A stretch of DNA of 64,000 nt from contig NC_090704.1 in the NCBI RefSeq assembly GCF_040954835.1, positions 13,971,501-14,035,500 of the forward strand, given 5' to 3'. The position numbers were made by a program, and so were the translations under genes. This document shows positions 40,871-53,000 of this stretch, piece after piece (within the stretch, counting starts at the first letter, position 1; each line of letters begins with the position of its first letter). The notes beneath the pieces are model-generated. The model was not told where the DNA came from. It did no database searches and saw nothing but the letters and a program-made list of their open reading frames with translations. The stretch is from Lepisosteus oculatus (taxonomy: Eukaryota; Chordata; Actinopteri; Semionotiformes; Lepisosteidae).

Positions 40871-42344
40871 TCATGAACAAAACATGAAGAGATAGGGGGA
40901 CATGGAGATAATTAATATGGAAATAAGGCTGGACAAATGTTGTGGTCGTTTAATCAAATATCTGTACAATACATTTGTTTGTAAGAGCAAATAAACTTAA
41001 AAAAGAGCTCAAATTCAGGGTTAGAGAAAAGTAAATTCTACTTTTAACATAAAGCAAAACAATTAGTTGAATGATTGAGATAATTAAATGAGTGAGACCC
41101 AAAGTTCATTTTGAGCTTACAGTGAGATTTTATGGGATAGTCATTCGGATACATCAAGTACATCTTACTGAGCCTGGAAAATGGATCTTGGTTACAGTAT
41201 ATACAGCTAGAATGAGTTGTTCTATAATCTCAAGAATTGTATACATTTAAAGTAGATAGATTGGACCAGCGGTTAAACAGCTAGACACTATCTGGAGCAT
41301 TTCTACTCTAGTCAATAATCAAACAAATGTCATCTCTTGTTTTTCTGTACATACAGCATATTTTCGATTTGGGATTACCCAAACATTGACTGTAATTCTT
41401 CAAATTAAAACAGACATCTATGGCAAACAAGACCTGTAATGAAAGGTTTCATACCTAAGTATGAATTGATACCAAAGTGCTGTAGAAACAAAAGCAAAGA
41501 GAGCACTGCCATTTAATGTATGATTCAGGAAAATGCTGAGTGGGAGTTGAAAAATACGGAAATTTCTGATGCACAAAACTATTGTGTAGGTGTTAGTGAG
41601 TGGCAGAGTAGGCTAATTGAACACCTGGGATGTGTTCGTTTATGTAAGAAAGCAGTAGGAACCTTGAACTTGTGCCTCTGCAAGGTAGTGTGATTATGAG
41701 TGTGTGGGTGGCAGGGAAGAGGACTCTCATGTGGAATACTGGAATTATAAGCCAGGATAATTTACTTTTATATTATTTTGTAGATGAACAGGCAGTTGTG
41801 CCATGGTACAGATAGATTTAAAATCTGTCCAGCTTTAATCAGCAAGTGTGGAATCCAGTTAAAACAGGTAAGAAAGAAGTAAAATAAAAGCAAAAACGGT
41901 TTTAAATAGGTTCCTTAAGGAGCACAATACACCCTGAATTCACTGTTCCTTGTGGATAAGCATCCTTTACAGTACTGATGCCCTCAAGCAACTTGGACAG
42001 CAGAGCAGTTCTTTGGCACAAACAGGGAATTATCTCAAATTTCCCTGTCGGTCTGCAGTTGACTGATGCGGTTCCAGTTTTCGCCAGCTTATTCTCCATG
42101 AAGGGAAAAAAACCCTTTTCAGTGTTTCAGTCACAAATCTTGATACCATTTGTGGGGTTTAATTTCCAAATCCGTATCCCAAAAAAAACGAATCACCACA
42201 CAAAGCACACACTATACTCAAGCTAGAACTGCCCAAAAACGATGGATGCTAACATTCATAGATTGTGTATAAAAACAGAGATTGCAGTTGATAAAAATTA
42301 AAATGCATAATTATCCAATACAATTATGAAACAATAATAACAAC

Positions 42345-42800
42345 ATCCTTATATTTATATAGCATTTTTCTGAAAACTCCACTCAAAGCGCTTTACAGGT
42401 AATGGGGACTCCCCTCTGCCACCACCAATGTGCAGCCCCACCTGGATGATGCAACGGCAGCCAAAATGTACCTGTACACTCGCCACACACCAGCTATCAG
42501 TGGGGAGGAGAACAGGGTAATGAAGTCAATTCAGAGATGGGCACTATTAGAAGGGCATGACTGGTAAAGGCCAGGAAGAAAATTTGACCTGGAAATCAGG
42601 ATTAACACCACTTCTCTTTTCATGAAACGCCCTAGGATTACTAATGACCACAAAGAGTCAAGACCTTAAGTTTACCCTAACGTAAAGAACAGAGACTTTT
42701 TACAGTATTGTGTCTCCATCACTATTCCAGGGCATTAGGAACCACACAGACTGCTAGGTGAGTGCCCCTTACTGGTCCCACCAACACCTCTTAGCTTTAT
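42345..42800 (-). repeat. 5S-derived SINE family, copy lacking the 5S head
   Basis: Read on the - strand: GTTGGTGGGACCAGTAAGGG, CTTGACTCTTTGTGGTCATT, CTGTTCTCCTCCCCACTGAT, GCATCATCCAGGTGGGGCTG, TAAAGCGCTTTGAGTGGAGT and a GCTATATAAATATAAGG tail. The order agrees with the copies at 19085 and 25780, which together rebuild one family. Confidence 0.8.
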
Positions 42801-43769
42801 CTCCCTGCTACTCACATTTATATTACTATTTTATCTTATGGCTTGCACATTCTAACCTTTGCATTTAATGAAGTAGAAGATCTGTCTGTTCATTCATTCC
42901 CTTCATTGTATTTGCACATTGACAAAAGAGAATAGTTTGTCAAAGGGCTCAAATTTCATTTTCTTTCATAAAAAGTCAAGGCAAAATTACATGGTCTGTT
43001 TTGGATTTCAGTAAAGGCCATGAAAGCTTCAAGCATTAATTCATCTACACAGCAGCTTGATTCCAATCCAAGTTTCAAAGTGCAGATTCGGCAGGCTTGT
43101 GGAGAGTCCTGTATGAATGCTACATGTTATATTCTCAGTGTTTCAAATTAAACAGCTGTTAGTAGACAGGAGGGAATATCCTTTAGCTGGCAATTAACAA
43201 ATTAGTGATGCTCACATATATTCCTGCAGAAATGCACTTAGCCTATAAATAAACAATGACTATTTGGTTATCTATTCTCCTGTGAAACCACTCAGAAGAC
43301 AGAAACCAGTTTCTTACGCAACATGAGATGCTTGTTTCCAGAGAAGGAAAGGCTTCTTTTAAAATCGAGTTTCACTGTTATGCAACTAACTCAACTTTAT
43401 ACACATTTTAATTTTAGATACTGCAAAAAATTTTAGTGTTAAGCAAGATTACATTCATATATATTAATATAAATTCTGTAAATAATATTGCATTCAGATC
43501 TTGTAAAATTAACCAGTGGCCTTGATAATCAGAACAAAGGTGACAACTTGATGGTAACGCACATAAAAATCCTCTTGGTAAATCTCGTTTAAGTTTGCCA
43601 CTCAACTTTTCATTATTCCTTGTTTTATATATGACTCAGAAGCCATCACCTGCTTCATACTGAGGCTGTATTTGAGGATTTTCATTACTTGAAAAATAAT
43701 TCTAAGGGACACTCTTTGCAAAAAAATGGCACTTAAGGAAAATGTCTGTGAATCACCTTTCCATTTTCA

Positions 43770-44200
43770 GCTTTCAAGATCCAATCTTAAGATCATCAGA
43801 TCTCAAAAGCTGAGCACATTCGGACCTTGTCAATATTGTGATGGGACACTGTAAAGGAAAACCCAGTTAGCATGTTGGTGGACCAGTAGGTTGTGCTCTT
43901 CCCTCTAGATGAGATTTCTGAAGGCAATGTGTCAGCATTGCGACAGGAGCCACACTGTGGTAAGAAGTGCTGGCCTTCAAAAGATATGTTAAAACCAAGG
44001 CCCTGAGTACTTGATCACTCCCACGACACTGCTTGTAAGAGTAGGGGTGTTAAACATTGGTCTTGATCAATCTGGTCTATCTAAATTTCCCCTCAATTTA
44101 ATCAATATCATTATCTTTTCTCTACTTAACCTGTGTTATGGGGCTGCTTACATGTAATGGCTGCCATGCTTCACTGGGATCCTTTGGCATGAAGAGTACG
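43770..44200 (+). repeat. 5S rRNA-derived SINE, copy with recognisable 5S head
   Basis: The head reads GATCTCAAAAGCTGAGCACA and GATGGGACACTGTAAAGGAA, degraded 5S rRNA. The body has GTTGGTGGACCAGTAGG, GATATGTTAAAACCAAGGCC and GTAAGAGTAGGGGTGTTAAA. The GCGCTATATAAATG tail is not found. Confidence 0.75.
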
Positions 44201-45585
44201 ACATTTAACCAATGATTTTGCTACCTGGATTGTTCAAAACAAGGTCTTGTCTTTGTCATAGCATTTCCAAACATGCAATGGTGTAACATCTACTGTGAGC
44301 ATACTACAGATCTGATTTAGGTAAGACACTGCACAATTACTGCAAGCTTTGTACAGACAGTAAAAATTCAGAGTACAGATGGTGTCAACATTAAGGAGCA
44401 AACAAATCCCTTGAAAATGAGAAGTGGAACTTTTATCACATTCACATTATAATAAATCTCCATTTCATTAGTTTATATATTACATAAAAAAGGAATGATA
44501 TACAGAAATTGAGTTTCCTTCCGTACATTAATGTAATTTATAGTGTTCAATATACACTAGATTATACTTGCTTACAACAGTCAGTAGACACTGTTCTCCA
44601 ACAAGAAAAAACAAAACGGCAGTGTTTCTTTAAATAAAACATTATGGTACAGAGTGATACCAGAAATGGCAAAAGATCTCGATTTAAATGACAATTTTAT
44701 TTCACTAAAAATACATCATGAAATGAAAAAATTTTGTTTTACTCCTGGTTTGTACCAATTTGTCCTTATGTAATTCCAGTGAACTGTTTGGAACAAATAG
44801 GCACATTTATGTCGTTAAATACTCTTCTTGCAGTCTTCATTTTTGTGGAGAAAAGGGTAAATGTTGTAAAAGTGGTCATTTCCAAATGGTCAAAGTTTTT
44901 CTTTCCCTCCACAAAAAGAAAACAGGTTTATTTTTTTTTTACATATAGCAAAATGTAGGGAATGTGTCAAGCAGAAAATGTTTTTAGTTTTTAAATAAAA
45001 AAATGAAGTAGTAATAACATAGAATGTCATAATACTTTACATAAAACTTCAAGATTTATGTATTGAAGGGCCACAAAATGCTAAGAGTTTTGTAAAACCT
45101 TATATAAACAACGTGGTTTGGTTTAGATAATACACTAAGTATAATTAAAGGGCCTACTTGTCAGCATGGCATGACTGTTCTCATGTTCATTTTAATTAAA
45201 AATGATAAAACCAAAGATTCAGTAAGCCTGCATCTGACAATCATTTCCTAACAGTGCACTGGGCTGATGCTTAAATACAAATACAGAGGCATTTGAGTGT
45301 ACTATTCTATTACATTTTATATACACAACCATACAATCATATCTTCAGTGAAGACTTTGTAAGAGTATGTCTCTAGCAATTTAAATTTGCCCCCTCTTAT
45401 ACACAGCTGTACTAACTGAGACATCCCAGCTGGAAGCCAATCTGGCTATATGAGAAGGTTTATAACTTTATACTCATATTGAAAATGACGTCTATGTGTC
45501 CTGTGCAAACTTCCACTTTACAGTGATGCTACTGGAAAACAAATATGGAGCCATCCAAAAACAGGAAAGGATGATAGTAACTTAC

Positions 45586-45864
45586 ATAAGATAAGATCAC
45601 TTTATTTGCCATATACATTTTCTTACATTTCTTGTCTTTTCGCATACCCCAACTTGCTCTTTATGAGACACACAGACAGGGAAAGAGAAGCTTGGGGTCA
45701 GAGCACAGGGTCAGCCATTTATTCAGCAGCCCTGGAGCAGTTGGGGTTAAGGGCCTTGCTCAGGGGCCCAACAGCGTAGGATTCCTCTGCCAGCTGTGGG
45801 ATTTGAGCCAGCAACCTTCTAGCCAGAAGGCGCAGATGCTTAGCCACAGAGCTACCACACCGCC
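45586..45864 (-). repeat. tRNA-derived SINE (family B), copy 3, near full length
   Basis: Same plan as 40294-40584: + strand ATAAGATAAGATCACTTTAT, GCATACCCCAACTTGCTC, AAGCTTGGGGTCAGAG, GAGCAGTTGGGGTTAAGGGC, then the inverted tRNA-like head with GGATTTGAGCC. It may lie in the CACHD1 3' UTR, in sense. Confidence 0.88.
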
Positions 45865-46635
45865 GATTTCATGTAAATGAACTAATCAACTAATGTGTAA
45901 TCCTAGAATTAGGTGGCTCTGACATTTTAAAAGATAGATCAGAAGGATTCATTGAACTTGTGTCCATGTGCCCAATATTGCAGGGCATTATTTTAAGAAT
46001 TGGATCCATCCTTTAAGAGCTGATACACATGACTTCATCAACGTCATAAAAATGGCACTGTACATCACTGTAAATGTGTAATTCAGATGTCTAACTCATC
46101 TTTAGAATGAATCTACATTTTACACAAAAGGCTTTGCAGTCTTGTAGTTTTTTTTCAAGCAACTGTTGAACAATACAAATGTTCTACGCTGAAATATCAG
46201 CTTCTTCACTTTATGCTAATAACAAAACAAGCATTTAAAATTAAACTTCTTGTGTTACAGAAAAAAAAAGAGGTGAAAGCTCATTGCTTCCATTGTTCTG
46301 TCTGGTCATCACAAGTCCTAGTCTGCTTCAAAGACAGAATGACAAACCATTACTTAAGTCTCCGTTCGAATGAATTTACTGCATTTACTTTTAAAAGTTC
46401 AGTTAAATAAATAGTAGAAAAATAATGCTTTATTTTTTAAAAAAAATCTGAGATGCATTGTTTACAATTTTTTTTACACAAGTTTCCAAGAGGTTGTTAA
46501 GCTTTTCATAGAGACATCCATCCTCATGTTCTGCAATCTGAAAACTCCCCTTCTGTTTAAAGTATGCTCAAAGTTGTCGTCCAACAACCCCCAAAATCCA
46601 GTTTTAACAATCCTTCTCCAATACGTTTACCCTAT

Positions 46636-46712
46636 CGTTGTCTTGGCAACAGTTCAGCAGATAGAGCAATCCAGGTGGCTAGAGGTTGGATTCGAACATG
46701 TCTCTTGAAGGG
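46636..46712 (+). repeat. tRNA-like relic next to the CACHD1 terminal exon
   Basis: CAGTTCAGCAGATAGAGCAA resembles a tRNA A-box/D-arm (AGCTCAGTNGGTAGAGCA), and GGTTGGATTCGAACATG 40 bases later is a plausible decayed T-arm. No acceptor stem pairs, so it is not a tRNA gene; perhaps a SINE head fragment. Confidence 0.35.
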
Positions 46713-46785
46713 CCTGCTGAAGACAGCCTCAGAGCACTGTTTGTTTTTTCAAAGGTCTGTGCTACCAGTGCACAGGAGTGAAGCC

Positions 46786-47027
46786 TCAGCACTCTGCATC
46801 CACCGTGTGCACGGTGACGGCAGCCTGCAAGTGGTGCGCGTGGTGCAGGGGATGGTGGTGAGAGTGACGGTAAGGGTGGAACTTGTGGCTCAGCAGGGCC
46901 GCAGTCTGGGGAGGCGTGTCCAAATCCAAGTCGTCATCGTGGTTCCCCACGTCCACCCCGGCTGAGAGGGGGTCATTATTGCAGGGTGGGTTCTCACTGT
47001 CCTCCTGAGGGCTCATGGTGCTGTAGC
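46786..47027 (-). CDS. CACHD1: CACHD1 terminal coding exon
   Basis: 79 residues plus [23 protein letters not shown], continuing to [20 protein letters not shown], a His-rich stretch ([12 protein letters not shown]) and [10 protein letters not shown]. Acceptor CCTTCTAG. Essentially the human C-terminus, so the reading frame is certain. Confidence 0.96.
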
Positions 47028-50000
47028 CTAGAAGGCGGCAAGTTCAACAAACACAACAGAAGGGTTTTTATTAAGAGAGTCTGGCCGCACCTTTAAACAC
47101 TGCAGAGAAGGTGTCTTGCACTGGTAAGACAAACACTGATACAATGGATTCTATGCTCTTTATTAAATAGAAACCTACACAAGGGGCCATCCTAAGTCAT
47201 AAGGGTTCAAGTAGAGAACCCCTGTTCAGCAGTACTGAAACCCCTGAGGGGAGTTAGAAAAACTGTCACACTACAGAAAGAATTCACAATTTCTTACACC
47301 GTCCTTCACGACAGAATGCTTGCATACAACACTCCACGGGACTACGAGCACCCTCCAAGACTGGTCATAGTGACCCACACACCTGCTGAGTTTTGTTCCA
47401 GCCTCAGAGTCCTCAATTACACAATCAAATCCTTCACTGACTAATAATAATGAGATTAATTTGAACTGTTTGCTCCCAGCTCTTAAACATGTTGGAGTTT
47501 TAACTGTTGTATTTGGGGAGTGAAATAAAATCCCAGGCTTTTGACTAGAAACAAAATGCCAATATTCAATTGAAGCCACTTCTTAGCTGAAGTAAGACTT
47601 CAATTATCTAATGAAGGTGAGATGGTATGAAAGCCAGCAGGTATGTGGGTCACCGAGACCAGGACTGGGAACCACTGATCAAGGAGAAAGATGAGCCAAA
47701 GGGAGCTACAATCATGAACGATCGGTCTTCTGCCTGGCTAGACATTTCTAGAACTAAAAACGTGTTTTTCAAATGAGTAATATGAAGTGTTTAAAAAGGG
47801 GAGTGAAACAAATGCTCATATTGAAGTCGAATTTAATACTTGCAGGTCTCTGGTTAGCCTCATCCCTGTGTAAATGGTGATGTGGATGTTTTTCAGGCTT
47901 CAAAACTAAAGCTTACACATGCACAGTTCTTGGAATCATTACTTGAGATGGTTACATACAAGTCTTAAGACAGATGTTAATGTAAACCGTGTAATCAGCC
48001 ATTTCAAATGTTTACTTAATTGGGTTCAAACAATTCATAAAAAAACATTGTTCATTTCAGCTGTTTTGTATTGTATTGCATCCCAAAATAAACGCATCTC
48101 AGCAGGACGATCATATGTGAAATGCTGCTGCCCTTTAATCTTTACTGCAATTGTTCAGTGTTAAAGTCTAACAACCACAGAATAAGCATTCCCGAATGTC
48201 TCTTTTGAGACAAAAATAGGAGTTAATTTTCAAGTGTGTGGTGATTGAGATGGGGAATGACATATGTAAGGGTTCCTGGGGCAGTGACTGAGGGAGATGA
48301 GGACTTTCTGGAGTTGTTCTGACTCTGATTTTAAACACTTGGTCTCGTACAACTTCAGATGTAACTCCCAAAGGATTCTAAACACAATCTGAAAGAGACA
48401 GTGTCATTATTTACTTAAAAGCCATCCATTGAATACTTGGCAGCATTAATTTAAAAGTAAAAAAAATGGTCTTTCACCTCAATACAGGAAAACAGTAAAA
48501 TCAGTCTGGTAAAGATTTGCATTCAATTAAAGATGAATCATGGCACCATGGCAAATCAAAAGTCAAAATTTGCACCTTATCTCTCTGAACATTGAACGCT
48601 GATAAGTGTAAGACATTAAGTCCAAGACTCAAGTGAAGCAGTCAGGCTTTCAGAAACTAAATTTCCTAATAGTTTCACTAATTGTAAATTAACACAAAAG
48701 AGATTTTTAGGTATGTTAGACTTATTTGAAAATCTTAAATTATCATTAGTGGGTACTAACTGGTACTTAGAAACTAGAAACAAAGTCCATTACTCATAAG
48801 CAGTTTAAAATGAAAATCACTTCTCTTTTGACTTTGTTTCAGAAACGTCAACGCAAACTGAATACATAAAATGTTGCAAATGTAATGTCCAATTTAAAAT
48901 CCCATCTAACAAACTGAAGTTGTTATCTCAAAGCTATGCTGTAGTTTGTTATAGCAACTCAGAAGGTAAAGACAAAAATCCTTCATTTTTTCTACATGTA
49001 AACCAAGCACATTACCCCTTCAGCTACATGAGTGTGTGCATTGTAGGAGGTGACCTTTACCACCAAAGTGTTTGCAAACTTGCAGAAAGTGTAATCTCCT
49101 AGGACCTCTTCCAGAACTACACTATTTGGTGTTTTTTTCCATAAAGTAACAGCTGTATAGTTGCTCGCTCGCTCTCTCTCTAGGAAGTCTAAAAAGTTAT
49201 AAATAAGTTACAGAAATGGGAAACAAACACAAAGGAGACAAGCTTCTTACCATGATCGCTCTCCGTCCCAGAGCGACCCCAGTAACGCCGTCTGCGCTCA
49301 GGGCTGTGAGTGTGTCTCTCAATCACTGCCGCAATGAATCGGGTGTTACTGACTGCTCGGAAGAAATCGACAAACAGAACACATAACTGCAGGGTTCAGA
49401 GCCATATGACACACAACTGTGTGCTCTCCGTTAACCCCTCACCAACTAAAGCAGCTCCACTAAAGTGTTTCGAGAACCCAAATCTTCTGTAAGTTGTTAA
49501 TATTTCATATATTCCTCCTTTTTAAACGTCTGAGGTAATATGAGACATGTTAAAGGAGCAAGACTCTTCTATACATTAACAAAATAATGCAAAGATTAAT
49601 GCTGACTTGCCTTTTAAACCAAAAAGCAAGGTAAATATACATGAATACACAAATGTGTCAGTAGAGTATTATGCAAAAACCTCAGTTAAATATTTCAGTT
49701 GTGAAAAAAACACCACAAAACTGAAGACAATGCATAAACCTATTTAATTTAAAAACATCCACTGCCTCTCACTTAACAAACATCGCTAATTAATTTAAAC
49801 AATGACACCGACTTTCCAAATGTGAAGTTAAATTATACCTTACAATGCATAACAAGACATAAAAGCATATTAACAAAGACAGTAGAAATCCCTTTCCTGA
49901 TTTGCAGTGAAAATAAATTCCTTACATTTATTACAGCCCACACATTTCCCTTACTAGGCTTATTATAGATCATCAATGTGCAGTATTAGGAGGAATAACA

Positions 50001-53000
50001 GAATGAAGATGAAAAGTTTGCTCTTAAAGACCTGAAAACGGGCAGGAAATAAATGCCTATAATGCTTTACTTACTTATACCTCGGTCTTCATGGCTATCT
50101 TCATCTCTTTCATCGCGCTCATTATCTAGGTTTGACATCCTCACTGACATTTCTGCAGACAATTAAGCATAATGCAGGTATTACTGGTTTATCAGGATTT
50201 AAAGCAATTTATCACAGCAATAGACCCAGCAAAATCTACCTAGTTACAGTCCCTATCAGAAGAATTACACAAAAATGATCTAGTTCATTTGTATATAATT
50301 TGCTTCATTATCTGGAGCTTAGCAGGATGCAAACAATTTTGGATCTTTCAGTTTCAAAGCTATTCTGTATTGCTAAAATGTATTAATTTTCGACTGCTTT
50401 ACATTTCAAATGCTTTACATGGAGTGCACAGACAGGTCAGTGCTAAAACAAAAAACTTTCTCCTGAAAATGTATCCCTAAATTTAAGTACTATAAAAACA
50501 GTGATATATTCTGGTTTGTAATATGCACAAAAAAATATTTTTCAGCTTTTAAGGTGAAAAATATCTATATAAAATGAGGGCAGCAGTTAAGTCAGTCTTA
50601 GCGGTAGTTGTGAAAAGCTGATTATCTCAAGCAATTACTTTAATTTATCTCTATCTCTCCATTCTAATAATCTGTTTATCATCTCATTAACTGGGAAGCA
50701 AAAAGCCACTTTAAAAAAAGGTCAGGCAGTAGTCTAGGCTTTAGTTAATTAAATCATTAGCACTGGGGTTTAATGCAGTTAAACTGTTTCCATCAGCATA
50801 CTAATGCTGTACGTTTAAATGTGTGGGATGCACCCTTCCTGAAGGCATTTCTGAAATACACTGGTTAAAATACTTTAAAGGGTTCATATACTGTACACGT
50901 CACTAAAAATCTTCAACAGATTCGCTCACTTATCAACTAATATGGTTTGATTGGTTTCTCAACATCTACAATTTTAAACAATTTGTACTCATAAACATGT
51001 ATCTGTCCATCACTGTCCTTTAAGGTCCAAAGTGTGATTCAAAATGTAACCTTGATATGACTGTCCATTTGACAGCTGAGCAACGATTACAGAAAACAAG
51101 CAAAAAAAAAAGTCCATCTAGATATGAGTACAGTTTGTTACTATGTTCTCACTTGTTTCCTTCATTGGGAATGGAAATGCAAGCTGTATTATATTGATTG
51201 CCTGTGTGCTAGAGGTCACAAGGTCATATTGGACAACATGAATTAGTACTTTCAAGTAGAGCAAGTGTCTAGCAGATCTGCTAGGTCTCTCCAAAGCACC
51301 AGCACTTGAAGAGCTGAGAGAGGCTGTAAAAATGGTCCCTTTAAGCCCATAATGAGCTGGTTGAGCTTGTTAAGAATAAAAACCTGTAGAGACACAGACC
51401 CCCCATGACCAGAGTTGCCCACCCCCAGCCTTCATCCTCCAAATTAACAAACACATCTTTAGCCTCATAAACAATTTAGACTTGTCTCCCAAAACGCACA
51501 ATTTTGACCATAATCAAACCTCATCAAATCATCTAGGAATGAATCCTGAAAAGTAAGAAAAGGTGTTGATATTATATGGATAAGTGTAAGTGAGCTGAGT
51601 AACTATTTTAAATAATATAATGCAATTATTAATGAGTACTCTAAATACCATTGAGTGGTCAGTCAACAAAATGTCTACAATGTGCATTTTGTAATTTATT
51701 GAAAACGTTTTCTGAGATGATGAGCTTAGTAATATGAGAAAAAAAACTATTCTTTTAAAATGAATGGCTGTTAATAGCATTAATAACTACAAATTTTCTA
51801 GAAGTTATTAATGTCCAAAGCCCAGCTAGGACAGGCCTGTCTTTATCTGTGCACCTTTTTAATTAGTAGTGAATAACTAGCATTTGTTGTTGAGTAGCTC
51901 ATGTTACATGTAGGCTAATTACTAGTGTCAGTGTCAGTGTCAACGTAATTCAATTCCTTCTCTCTAACCGGTTTTAACTTGTTAATGTGAGATGGCACAA
52001 AGGTCCATCAGTCAAAGATCTGGTCACCTTCACAAAAAAACATTACATGACATAGTCTTGACTGTTTTTCTAATTTATACAACTTATACAAGTCTTGTGT
52101 TTGCATCTTCCCTTCACTTAAGCTATTTGTTTTGTCATTTTCAGATATTTCCTTCCAGTTTTTGTGTGGTGTGGACTTTCATCAGTCCTTCATGTCTCTC
52201 CTCTGTGTCCCTTCATAGTGACTGCAATACTATATAATACAGTTGCTTGCCTAAAAGTGGGTTTTAACTTTAATTGTGAAGCTAAGCACCATGTGCCTCC
52301 CACAATATTTAAAATAAAAATGAGGTGGTTTTCTAGAACCTTGCACTGGTCAAATCAAATGTGTAGCCTAGTTTGATTGTGTAACCATGTTTGTAAGCAG
52401 TATTTGCCTGGCGAGTGCTGGAAGATTCACTACTTACTTTACCTGGCTGACTAATGCATAAATACTAGAAAGACAGGTGAAATTAAAATAATTAGGAAGA
52501 CTTGACTTCACTTCACTTTTGACTCCTCTGAAGAAATCACTGCAGGTTGAATAACCAGCAGTATGTACCGCACATGCTATTTTTCCTAATTTATCCATAG
52601 TTTTGCTTTATTTCAGCCAACATGGAACTGCCAATTCAAAAGCCAGAGCATCAAAAGAACAGAAGGGCTGAACATCCAAGCCTCCTCAAAATGTGCACCT
52701 ACAGGACGTCTGCTTCAGTAGGCCCTAGGCACTTTCACGCCGAAATGTGCAAAAAGAGGGGTAAATGCCAAGTGAATTACGTCAATTGACATGATGCACT
52801 TTCAACTATTCTAATGCTAAACCTCGTGATTGATGGAGCGAGTCAAGCGACCATCACTTTGATACTTCCAGTTTCTAGAACAGCCGCTAGATGGCGCATG
52901 ATTATTAATTTGGAGCACTTAAGAGTCGATCGCAAGCATGTTGTCTCAGCTAGTTTTTTGTCACCAGTGTTTCCCTGCCTTCGTAGGCCCTAAAAATTCA

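Larger units (their letters stand above)
38761..46785. other. RAVER2-CACHD1 intergenic region with CACHD1 3' UTR at its right end
   Basis: 8 kb with no exon-like frame on either strand. It holds two family B SINEs (40294-40584, 45586-45864), two 5S-derived SINE copies (42345-42800, 43770-44200), a probable retroposon tail (40735-40870) and a tRNA-like relic (46636-46712). The right end is CACHD1 3' UTR; the first - strand AATAAA after the stop is TTTATT at 46429-46434. A second YY1-like CCGCCATTTTTT at 38866-38877 lies upstream of RAVER2. Confidence 0.6.

Noticed and set aside
38761..46700. Hidden protein gene or known microRNA between RAVER2 and CACHD1
   Set aside because: No exon-like frames with compatible splice sites, and no recognised microRNA hairpin; the vertebrate miR-101 locus linked to JAK1 lies, as I remember, on its 5' side outside this window.
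46636..46712. Possible tRNA gene
   Set aside because: A- and T-arm-like blocks are present but no acceptor stem or anticodon stem pairs.
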